A DNA stretch of 64,000 nucleotides, from positions 3,908,001 to 3,972,000 of the forward strand of contig BLAL01000285.1 in the NCBI GenBank assembly GCA_015698045.1. Direction: 5' to 3'. This DNA is from Rhizophagus clarus (Eukaryota; Glomeromycota; Glomeromycetes; Glomerales; Glomeraceae). Below the pieces are notes generated by a model that was given only the letters and a program-made list of their open reading frames with translations, ran no database searches and was not told the DNA's origin. Of the stretch, positions 25,139 to 35,814 are shown piece after piece; position 1 is the stretch's first letter, and each line of letters starts with the position of its first letter. The position numbers and the translations under genes were made by a program.

Positions 25139-25890
25139 GGTCAATTTTTGTAGAATCATATAACAAATAATAAAATTTATTATAACACATAATATTTAGA
25201 ATTACAAATAAAATACATAGTATCTTATTTATATTAATGAATATTTAAAATAAAAACATTCATTATAATAATATGTTAGTATATAACTGATAAAGTTAGT
25301 AATATTTAACAAATAAATAGTAAAGTGTAAATATAAAAAGTTAGTAATAATTATAATAAAATACATAAATACAAAAAGTTAATATTATGAAGAGTTTAAT
25401 AAAATTTATAAAAAAAAAAAAGAAAAAAATATGTAACAGTCAGTGGTCATGTCAGATCACTTGATGATTACTAATTAAAATTTTGTGTAATATTAAAAAT
25501 CATGAACAAATGGTCTAATGCAACTTGATATTGCTTGAAATAAAGTGCTAAAGAGCCTTAAGAACTTTTTAATGTAGGGGTTTCTGGCTATCTATTCATA
25601 TGTTTTTCTTTATAATACAACACTTATATAAAAATCTTATATATAACCAACTTTCTCTCGCTTTTTTGACTTTAACCTCAAGATGCTAGTTTATATTTTT
25701 CTTTTGATCCATTTTAAACACACAAATATACGTATTTTTACAAGCACAATCGAAATACTTATTCAATAAAAAGTTGTTAGAATAGTAATATCTGTAATTA
25801 TAGTACAATTTTTTAATTTGTTACTTAATTAACAATAAATTTATACAAAAAAAGGCAAATATTTTTGCCATTAAAGAAAATTTATTTTTT
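25139..25890. other. Intergenic stretch
   Basis: AT-rich spacer downstream of the decayed repeat gene; no supported feature. Confidence 0.45.
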
Positions 25891-27499
25891 TTATTTATCT
25901 TTATGATTATACCACCATTTTCGCACTTTTTTTATAGTCCAAACATTTGATAAATACTCACAGATGTTGGCAATAGTATCATCTAGAAGTTTATCTTTAT
26001 ATACTTTTAATACAGTAAATATATCTGTTTCATCCTTAGTAGTGTGATGTCTACTGCCTGTTGTTTTCCTTTTTTTCAATCGTAGTTCAGTTGTTTCAGG
26101 AGAACATGGATCATTCAAGTCAAATTGTCTTTTATTAGAGCTTTCAGCTATCACAATTTGTGTAGGTTTAGTAGGATTTGCCAAATTTTGGTTTTCAGCT
26201 CTTGTCTTCTTTTCTCTTGATTTTTTTGATTATAGTCCTTTATTTTTATTCTAACAACTCTGGCTGTTCTTCTGCCTTGTGTATTTTTTCGCTCTGTTTG
26301 CAAAACTTTTTAAAGATATACCTTTTTAATTTGTTCTAGTCCATCTGGATAGCATGCAATTAAACGATCAATATCTTCTTTATGCATTTCTGTAGGAGGA
26401 TACTTTTCAAATAATGGATGAGACAAAAGATTTTCCATTCCAAAAATAGTCACAAGATCATGTATAAGTTTTCATAGAGATTCTTTGCATGATTTAATTG
26501 CTCGTTCACTATTTGAAACAGAATGATCTCCAAGATATTCGCTCATCAAAAGGTTGATTCTCTCCCTTTCATCTTGGATATCCTTAATTTAATCTTTGAG
26601 GGTTTTTTCATCTATGACATTTCCATTAACATGTTGTTTAATGAACTTGACGCCAAAGGTCTCTAATGCTTTATCAAAACCAAAACAAGTAGGGTGAGCA
26701 TTTTTGAAATTCTTGTTAGGGATCTTAAAAGAACAACAATAACGTAATTTTTCTTCAAACTTAGAATATGCCGCTATAGTAGAGAGAAAATGAGCAATTG
26801 CTGTCATATAGTTAAACTTTGCAGCGCTAATGAAAAGTGGACTAGCTGCAGATAAGGCATCTCGCTGTAGGTCAAAGTTTTCAATGTGCATTGCCATCCA
26901 GTGAGCCTTCCAGATTCTGGTCCATTTAAAGTATGTATACCAAATCTTGGATAGTTTATTAATAATATTTAATAAATATTTGTATTTATTACATGTAATT
27001 GGTTTAAAGCATATTTTTTATTGTTTATTGTTTTTATACCTTAAGACAAATATTCTCATTATTATTACCATCTATTATCTCTGAAGTTATCATTCCTTTA
27101 TTATTAATATAGATACTAATGGCTACCCCCTACTGCTACCCATATTAGATCAAGTACTCTTGCTGTTGAGCAGTAATCGATAGCCATTTTAAATTTATCT
27201 AAGAACTGGATACCCAAACACGATACAAAACTTAACAACCCATAGCTAGAAAATAAAACAATTAATACTAAACAAAAATCTCTGGACATGTGCCATTAGC
27301 CAAGTATTGGTCTTATTTTTGGCCATTTATCCCAACATCTGACCAATCAGTGATAAATAGCTTCATTCGTGATAATGTTCAAAAAGGAATGGTCTTTCAT
27401 AGAAAAATCATCTTTATACATTTCGGCAACTCGTAATATTTCTTTATCTGAGTTCAGATTGGTACCTAGTTCCAAGATTATATCAGGAAATTTTATAGG

Positions 27500-27995
27500 G
27501 CGAAAAATTGCGTAAGTTTACGATTTTGTAAGTTTACGAAAGTTTATGGCATAATATTTCGAAAAATTTCAAAATATTACATAAGTTTACAATTTCGTAA
27601 GATTTATGTGATATTACGGTCAAAATATTACGCAAGTTTTCAATATCGTAAGATTTACGCAATATTACGGTCAAAATATTACGCAAGTTTTCAATATCGT
27701 AAGATTTACGTAATATCACAGTCAAAATATTTTGAAAATTTACAAGACTGCAAACCTGCGTAATATTACGGTTGAAATATTTTGAAAATTTACGAAACTG
27801 TAAACCTGCGTAATATTACGGTCAAAATATTCTGCAAATTTACGAAACTGTAAACCTGCGTAATATTACGGTTGAAATATTTCAAAAATTTACGAGACTG
27901 TAAACCTGCGTAATATTACGGTTAAAATATTTCGAAAATTTACAAGACTGTAAACCTGCGTAATATTACGGTTAAAATATTTTGAAAATTTAATA
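27500..27995. repeat. Subterminal tandem repeat (left)
   Basis: Units of about 57-60 bases built on GTAATATTACGGTCAAAATAT followed by TTTACGAAACTGTAAACCTGC-like sequence, about eight copies. Related ACGAAATATTACG sequence sits at the right end of the same element (30290-30660). Subterminal repeats are common transposase-binding regions. Confidence 0.75.
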
Positions 27996-28386
27996 TTACT
28001 ATTCGATCGTTAAAGCTGCGTATGCAGTAGAACGTATACAAGGGGCATGTGATACTATTGAATAATCAAAAATAATATAAACACCTTTTCTTTTATATAA
28101 ACACCTTTTTTTTAAGTTTGGGAAAACAAATTTATTTTTATTTACGAATTTTTTATTATTTACAATTTTTATATTAAAATTAAAGTAAATTCTAATTTTT
28201 ATTATAACTTAATAAAAAAATACACATTTGATACTTGTTCGCTACTATTTTATAAAATAGTACCCAGGCTGTACGGCGTGGACGTCAGTATCAGTCACAG
28301 CCCAAAAAAAACGTGAGTCTTCAGCCGATATTTGGTACGGACTGGGATTAGCTACTCACTTAATAAATAATAAAAAATAAAAATAA

Positions 28387-29011
28387 TTATCTTCTACGAT
28401 ACGTAGGTAAGTTTCTCCTTCTCCTACGATCATCACGCATGACTAAAATTGATCAAATTTATCAAATTTAAAATATGAATGTAAATATTAATTATAAATT
28501 TTATTATAGTATAATTACCCGGCCTCTCCAAAAATCTCGTTCTAAATTCGCGATAATATTTTTGGCCAGTACGCATCCACAGTCACCGCCCAGGGTTACC
28601 ATTACGATAAAGGACATAGTTCTAAATATCAAAATCAGTTTGAATATTCGATAAATACATTTAATTTATATAAATGTAATTTTATTTATTTACTTACATG
28701 GTAATCCCTGACGAGGTTTCTCCACTTTTGGCTGCACTGTTGCCCAGAAACTCTCGTCCGAAATATTCTATTTATTCTGATTCAATTAAATGGATTGGTT
28801 AATTTGAATTTAAATTCTTTCTTAAAGAAATTATAGATATTAGTCATATGAACCTATTGGCAACAGAGTCCCAAAAATCATAGCGGCTTCTACCATTAAT
28901 ATTGTGGTAGGCGCGGTTTCTGTCTTGGCGTATGTCAACAAGTTCGTCTATTATAGCCCAGTTCCAATAGACGTTATAGTGGGAACGACGTGAACGTGTA
29001 TGGCGAGGCAT
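28387..29011 (-). pseudogene. SANT/Myb-like small gene with one in-frame stop
   Basis: Four minus-strand exons: 28854-29011, 28698-28767, 28519-28621 and 28387-28442; 387 bases, 129 codons. It starts MPRHTRSRR, has a trihelix/SANT-like core (WNWAIIDELVDIRQDRN, GRSRYDFWDSVA, GQQCSQKWRNLVRDY) and an Arg-rich end NLPTYRRR. A TGA at 28583-28585 interrupts exon 3. All joins keep phase, and the exon plan matches the gene at 40357-40964: GQQ-x4-KWRNLVR and YYREFRTRF have counterparts GQQVERKWRNLVR and YYRQFRTRF there. DNA binding is likely by fold. One stop in an otherwise open gene suggests recent inactivation. Confidence 0.72.
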
Positions 29012-30290
29012 TATTAGTTTAGATTTAATTTTTATAATTTGATTTTGGGATGAGTAAAAATTTGAAAGAAAGTCATAAAATGTCACTTTAAATAAAATTT
29101 GAACAATACCTCTTTGGTTTGATTTTATTTCTCGTTTCAATTAAAATTTAATTTATTACACTTTTCATCATTAAACATATTAATTAAATCATGTACATGT
29201 TTAATTGTTTTAAATATAAATATCAATATATCATATTTAAAAATAAAACAATTTATTATTAGCACATTCTATTGAATTTTAAATATTTCGCATACATTTC
29301 TTAAAAAAATTAATTTTTTTTAATCAATTTAATTAAAAATAATTATATTCTGATTAAATATTTTGCGTACATTTCTTAAAAAAATCATAAAAAAAATCTT
29401 GTACATCGTACATGCAATTACTAAATATCATCCCCTTGTGATAAATAAAAAATTATGCAACACAAATTCAACACAAATTCAACACAAATTTAACAAATTT
29501 AATGAAATTTGGCCAAAATTAATAATTTTTTACCAGAATTATCAACACAAATTGAATACAAATTGAACACAAGTTTCAGTCACGATTTATTTATGTCACG
29601 CCCGCGTTGTTGATAATTAATCTGCATGATATGATTGTGCATACAGTATCGTATTTTCTGGCCAATCAAAATTAGGCTGATCCTTGTATATGATTTAATC
29701 TGCACGTGTTTTTTGTCCTATTTATTTTTTGTCTCTTTATTTCTTTATTTTTTTGTTCAATATTTTTCTCTTCTTTTTATTATTTCTTTATCCTTTTGTT
29801 CAATATTTTTTAATTATATACAGAATATTTACATATATTTCATAATTTATTGCTTTGCAGGTATAGAAATATTTGTTTATTAATACTAATTGTTTTAATA
29901 CTAACGCGTTTTTTACCCTAATTGTTACTTTATATCGTAATACTAACAATACTATCTATGTTTCCTTTTTTTCTTTTACTTGTACTTTAATACTAACGAT
30001 AATATCCATGTTTCTACTGTTTCTTTAACTCTTTTTACTCTAATATTAACAACACTAACAATACTAACAATATTTCTTTTATCTTTATATCTAATACCAA
30101 CGTTACTATAGCTGTTTTTCTTCTTTTTACATCTAATTGTATCGTTACTCTTTCTTTTTTTACTTTTATATATTCTGTATATAGTAATAAATACTTGTAA
30201 TTTTTTATAATTTAATTCATATTATATCTAATAAAATATACATTATATAAACTTATAGTACAAAAATGAATTTTGAAACATTACAAAATA
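29012..30290. other. Internal AT-rich part of the element
   Basis: Upstream side of the SANT-like gene. It contains ACACAAATTCA repeats near 29460-29575 and a run of CTAAC/TTACTAACA-rich sequence at 29885-30090. No gene is supported; a 82-residue frame at 29635 is low-complexity. Confidence 0.45.
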
Positions 30291-32300
30291 TTTATGTAAA
30301 ATTATGAATCGTTAAAATATTTTAAAAAGTTGCGAAATATTACGCAATAAAATTACACAATATTACGAACTGTAAAATTACGCATATCGTAATATTTCAA
30401 AATATTTTAAAAAGTTACAAAATATTACGCTTACGCAAACTTGCGGTGGGTCTGGAAACTTACAAAATATTATGTAAAATTACGAAATATTGTGAATGCG
30501 TAAAATTACGGAATATTATGAACCGTAAAATTACGAAACTTTGCATATCATAATATTTTGAAATATTTTAAAAAGTTATGAAATATTACTCTTCCGCAAA
30601 CTTGCGGCGGGTCTGGAAACTTACGAAATATTATGATGCATAATCTTGCGCAACTTTTCGCACTATAAAATTTCCTGATGTATAACATTAGGTGATGAAC
30701 CAAGATATCTGGGATTTAATTTAGAAAAAATGATGCATTTAACAGTGTTTGCATTGAAATCTTTTTTGTAAATTAGTTCATCATTAATTATTTCAAAATT
30801 TAATAATTCATTAATGGTTTGTTGAAATATCATCAGGGTATTGTTAATATTTTCATTAGTGCTGAATAGTGGAGTCTCATCTGTAAATTCCACAAATGGT
30901 TCTGGACTATTGTTCATTTCAAATGGCAGTTGAACTTGAAAGGCCATTCTAAGAGTCACGTGCACACTGTTACAGGTAATGTCATATATATTTTCAAATT
31001 TAAAACACTTTTCTTTGAAATTGATATTATCGATTATCATTAACTTCTAAATATTATTTTTGTCTTTGATTAAACGCTTCAAAGGATTTGATTTCTCTAT
31101 TCTATCTCTTACTAATTTTCTCTCATGACGGTCTGTATGAAACGTTATGTAACAAATATTTAGTAATTGCCAAAAAGAACCCAGTAACTGTAGTGGCATA
31201 TGACTAAAACTTGTTAGAATTCGTGGTAGCCAAATCTTTAAATAAGGAAAAGCTATATTTAAAAGCATAAACGTATTAGGTGTAATTATTTTTGTTATCT
31301 GCTCCAGAATTATTTTCTTTTCTGATTTTTGGCAGGTTTTTCATTGCCAATTACACACAATTGTCTTTTTTTGATACAATTCACTAATCATTCCAAAAAA
31401 AAAGTTATTCAAAAAATCCAGAAAAGCATTGTAATATTTTTAAACAGTTTGTAGACATTCCAGAGAATTCTTATTTAGGTTAATTTCTGATTTTGAATTC
31501 CATAAATTTTGTTCAAATTCACATCCAAGTTTCTCATAATCATTTACATTTTCTTTTTCCTTTTTTCTAGAAATTTCTTTAAAAAGGATTTTTATCATTA
31601 ATAAACTAGGGGGTTTATTAAGGGAAATTTTTTCTTCATTAGTTATTGTATTAGTAGCAGAAGTAGTGTTACAGTTAGGAGTTATTTCACAAAAAGTAAA
31701 AAGGATTTCAAATGTTTTTGTTAGAATCTTTTTTTTAACTTCATAATTTTCTGTTTGTGCAAAATTAATTAGCCAATTTCCCAAATATTCAAATCCTTTT
31801 GTTATATTATCGGCATGTAATTCTTCTGTAGTACATGTCTTTGTCTTTTTCCCTTTGCCAGAGGCCAGGGCGATGATGAATATGATCTCTTAAATTTTCA
31901 TAACATGAACAGCAGATACATTGTTGCTGTTTAATATCATCAAAGGCCCGTTTACATACAGGTGGAAATGCTCATAATGCTTCACATGAATACTATCCAA
32001 TACAAGGCACTTGGATATTTTTATTGTTCAATTTCCAAGAATGTATTGTATATCCTACACCTCGAGAAAAATAAGTAATGTATTTATTACATGAAATACA
32101 ATGATGCCATTGAATGATACCTTGATTAAAGTCTTTCAATTGTTTATTCTGTGATTTGTGCAAGTATTTGTTATCAAATTGGAAGTGAGAATCGCACACT
32201 CCTAGTTTTGACAATATGCCATCTACTTCTTTAATTGCTTTTCTATCGATTTGCCATGTACCAAATAAATTTCGTAATTATCTTAATTTTGTTTTTTTTC

Positions 32301-32860
32301 TACATCGCTGAATTTTTCCTTCAACAAAATCAATTACAATATATGGTGTAATACTAGTCAAAAAAGGACAATTCGGCTTAAATTTGACCAGGTCGAATAT
32401 AGGTCGAATGATGATCTAACCTGTCAAATTGAGGCTGATTTTTTTGGCGCATTTAGAGTGCCAATTGTCTCAAATTTGGAAAGAAAATTCAACCATCATT
32501 TTATCTATATTAGGACATTATTACATATTTATTCGACCCTAAAAAAAACTATATTCGACTACTGTATATAATCCGAATATAATTGATAAATAGGTCAAAC
32601 TAGAGGTTTTTCAAGGTCGAATAATAAAGCATCATTTTGTATTTTATAAGCAAATAAAAACCATTTATTTTATATATATTGACGTATATAGTATATAGTA
32701 ATATAAGATAATTATATAAACCAACCCACATATGATCAACCGTACAAAAAAAATAAAAAAAAATATAAAATATCCAGTAATAATTATATAACCAAAATAA
32801 TAAATATAAAATATACTAATAATATTCGTCTGCATCAAAGATTTCATGGAGTTCTTCATC
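32301..32860. other. Boundary region between two decayed elements
   Basis: Between the N-terminus of the repeat gene and the 3' end of the coiled-coil pseudogene. A TTCGACC/GGTCGAAT motif recurs in both orientations (32390-32625), which may mark an element end. Otherwise nothing is seen. Confidence 0.4.
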
Positions 32861-35068
32861 TTCCGTAGCCCTTCCTTTTCCTTTTCAGTTTTTTTCAGTT
32901 TTTTGTTGCTAATATGATACAACATATGATATAAACAAAATTAATTAACAATATTTGTGACGTAAAAATATTAAAATAATTCAACTTACTGTTGTCGAAC
33001 TTTCACCGATCTCATCCAAATCTTTAGGTCTAGTTGAATTCATTTCTGCCAAATTTAACAAGAAATCTGAATATGGCTCTGTTAAATTCAGTTCTATTGG
33101 CACACGATCCTCATAAGATTGAATCAAATCATCAACCATGTCATCATATTCGCTAATGCCAATTGTTTTGTTTGTTTTATCTGTCTCGTACATTTTTATT
33201 TTATCGAGCGCCTATTCAGGCGCATTCTCGAGAGGTTTACTAGACATGAAGTAAATATCATCATTATAAATTTGCTTTCGTTACTTTTTTGCGCGTTAAA
33301 TATATTCTGCTTCAGGGTCTAATACGTCTCGTAATAGCTGTTTTAACTATTAAAACAAAGATAAACAAATATCGAATAAATATTAAAATAGGTTAGGAGC
33401 AGTAATCACTTTAATACCTCATCTGAATGCTATGACCGATCGTATACATGCAAGAACTGCTTATTATCAGGCAATTTCTGTCTTGCTCAATGGAATGATA
33501 ATTATTCTGTACAAGCATTGGTAATAATTCGTCTTTATCAAATTCCTTTATGTTGGCATTATTTCTTTCATATAATTTTATTGCCGCCTTTACTCGTCTA
33601 TTTTTTTTCTGTTGAATATATAAAGATTAATTTCAAATGACTAAAAAGAAGTGCATTAAAATAAAATACTGCTCACTTCAGACAATCGCACATTCACGTG
33701 CATCCTACGGTCGACTTTGTCTAATTAGCCTGATAGTCGTTTCCGTTATTTATCTCTTTTATGCTTGTGAATCGATCATAACTAGTTCGACAATTGGATT
33801 ACAGACAGATTATAATGTCCACTCATCAACCTCTTTAATTCAGGTATCAATTTTTCGTATATCTTTGCTGTCTGTTCATTAAAAGTCTTGCCATAATCCA
33901 ACCGATATTTTTCAGGTATTTGACCTTTCAAGAGATTCTTCATTTCGTCCTAAACAATAAGAGAAAATAATAAAAGCTGTATATATACATTAATACAATT
34001 CGGCTGCAAATAGTCTTGTAAAATTCTTACTCTTGCAGCTGAAGCAGCAACTTCATTAGGCGATTTCTCTCTCAATTTTAATCTTTTATTGGAGCGTTTT
34101 GGTAAATATTGCTACGAAGAATCGATAGTCTTTCGAGGTGTGTGAAGTTGCTTGAGCCGTTGAAATTCTTCTTGGAGAGTTTTATTCTCTTCACATAATT
34201 GGTTCGATTCATCACCAAAAATTTCATTAAACTGCCGTAGTAAAGAATTCTCCTCCTCGATCCTACGAACACAGTCTTGCAAATTATCTATTTTTCATTT
34301 CATTTCTGATACTTTGTCCTTTTCCTGATTCAATTCGTTCTGTAGTCGAAGGGTTTCATTTTTTAAATTTCCTAGCTCTAAATTACCTATTTTAAATTAT
34401 AAGGATATGTATCGAATCATAACGAACAGATGTAATATAATAAATATTAAAATATAACAAAAAATTCAGTTTACCCGCTTCTTCATTACTCGGTCGAACA
34501 TTTCTTGGTGCTCCTTCTTCGTGATGTGAACAGTAACTTTTTGGTACATTAATATTAGGATATCTTTTAATAATATCAGAAGTTTGTTGAGATTGAGTTT
34601 GAGTTTGACTTAATGAGGCTAAAATATCTTGCGAAATAACGAGTCTAAAGGGAGCTGTAGTATTAGTATTTAGTGATGTTGGTGTTGAAGCAATATTTCG
34701 TGGTGTGGCAATATTTCGTGATGTAGATGAGGCAGTGGTATTAGTTGGTGTTGACGCTCGTGGTATGGCAATATTTCATGGTGTAGTATTAGTTGGTGTT
34801 GACGCTCGTGGTGTGGCAATATTTCGTGGTGTAGTATTAGTTAGTGTTAACACTCGTGGTGTGGTAATATTTCGTGGTGTAGTATTAGTTGATGTTAACG
34901 CTTATGATGTGGCAATATTTCGTGATGTAGATGAAATGGTGGTATTAGTTGGTGTTAGTGTTGAAGCAATATTTCGTGGAGGAGTTGATATTGTATATGG
35001 CGATAGTGTAGATAAACCAGCAATATCTGGTGAAGAAGCATTTGGTTTTGATGGTTTCTTACGAGCCA
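32861..35068 (-). pseudogene. Coiled-coil protein gene, decayed
   Basis: Minus strand, start at 35068 (MARKKPSKPNASSPDIAG). A Thr/Ser/Pro-rich region with tandem repeats follows, each like TPTNTTPRNIATPRAS (about 34690-34990). Next come a Gln/Thr stretch, a clear coiled coil (KNETLRLQNELNQEKDK, EENSLLRQFNEIF) near 34380-34140, a conserved block LLKGQIPEKYRLDYGKTF near 33950-33890, and an acidic end (EYDDMVDDLIQSYEDR) at about 33150-33000. In-frame stops are seen at several places, some where neighbouring repeat copies have CGA or CAA codons. Probable introns are present. It is divergent from the Tnp2-like gene, as accessory genes of CACTA elements often are. Confidence 0.6.
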
Positions 35069-35814
35069 TTATTGTTTTAAAATTATTTTTATTTTTTATT
35101 ATTATTTTTTAAAAAAGAAAAAAGGGCAATTTTTTTGTATGGAACAAGGAAATTGGACCACTATTTATATCTATTTCTTTACTATCAAATTAGACTTTTA
35201 ACAATTAACAATCACAAACATTTGTATAAAATTAGACTTTCAATAGGCGTGATCAAATTAGATTTAAACTTTCGCGTCAAATTAGACTTTTAATTAATTA
35301 AACATATATTAAACATATCAAATTAGACTTTCAATCATTAGCTGTTAATGATCAGATTAGACTTAAAATTTCGCATCAAACTAGACTTTCAATTAATTGA
35401 ACAGTTAAATCGCATTGAGTGCATAGTATAGTATATATTTTATTTTTTAAATTTCAGTTTTTGTTTAATTTTCTATTCAACTTCTTACATCTAATTTTTC
35501 ATATTTGAATTTGTCTATTTTGTTAATTATACCATCAATATCATTTTAAAACGGAATATAATCACAATATCACTAAAAATTCGACATCACTAAAAATTTG
35601 ATATTAATAAAAAAACCAAAATATCACTAAAAATTTGACATCACTAAAAATTTGATATTAATAAAAAAACCACAATATCACTAAAAATTCGACATCACTA
35701 AAAATTTGATATTAATAAAAAATCACTATTAATTAAATATAACAAAGTATATTATAACTTTATTTAACGTAAAAATCATATTACAACTTTATCGTATCTG
35801 ACTTTTATCAAAAA
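35069..35814. promoter_or_regulatory. Divergent region with two sets of direct repeats
   Basis: Lies between the starts of the coiled-coil pseudogene (minus) and the Tnp2-like pseudogene (plus). A block with CAAATTAGACTTT motifs and ATTAATTAAAC/ATTAATTGAAC is repeated (about 35165-35410). Three 54-base units with CACTAAAAATTCGACATC lie at 35563-35730. Such repeats between divergent transposon genes may be binding sites; that is inference. Confidence 0.5.

Larger units (their letters stand above)
27483..30678. mobile_element. 3.2-kb inverted-repeat element carrying a SANT-like gene
   Basis: The left end reads TCAGGAAATTTTATAGGGCG then AAAAATTGCGTAAG; the complement of the right end reads TCAGGAAATTTTATAGTGCG then AAAAGTTGCGCAAG. 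Inside the ends are subterminal arrays of a TAATATTACGGT-type unit (27500-27990 left, 30290-30660 right). The centre holds a four-exon minus-strand gene (28387-29011). It interrupts the repeat gene at 25891-32300. No transposase is visible, so it looks non-autonomous. The exact outer edge is uncertain because the outermost 15 bases of the inverted repeat also read as host-gene codons on each side. Confidence 0.72.
25891..32300 (-). pseudogene. Multicopy repeat gene, decayed and split by an insertion
   Basis: Read on the minus strand, the N-terminal half lies at about 32300-30679 and the C-terminal half at about 27482-25891. The N-terminal half shows LGVCDSHFQFDNKYLH and a CxxC-type finger in WHHCISCNKY. 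The C-terminal half starts PIKFPDIILELG and includes AMHIENFDLQRDALSAASPLF, FDKALETFGVKFIKQ and a basic tail with RKTTGSRHHTT. I know this arrangement as a very abundant repeated protein family in Rhizophagus genomes, probably transposon-borne; its function is unknown. Several stops and frameshifts interrupt both halves. A 3.2-kb inverted-repeat element separates them. Confidence 0.65.

Noticed and set aside
34705..35112. 135-residue Val/Asp-rich plus-strand frame
   Set aside because: Antisense of the Thr/Pro tandem repeat of the coiled-coil pseudogene, whose start and coiled coil make sense on the minus strand.
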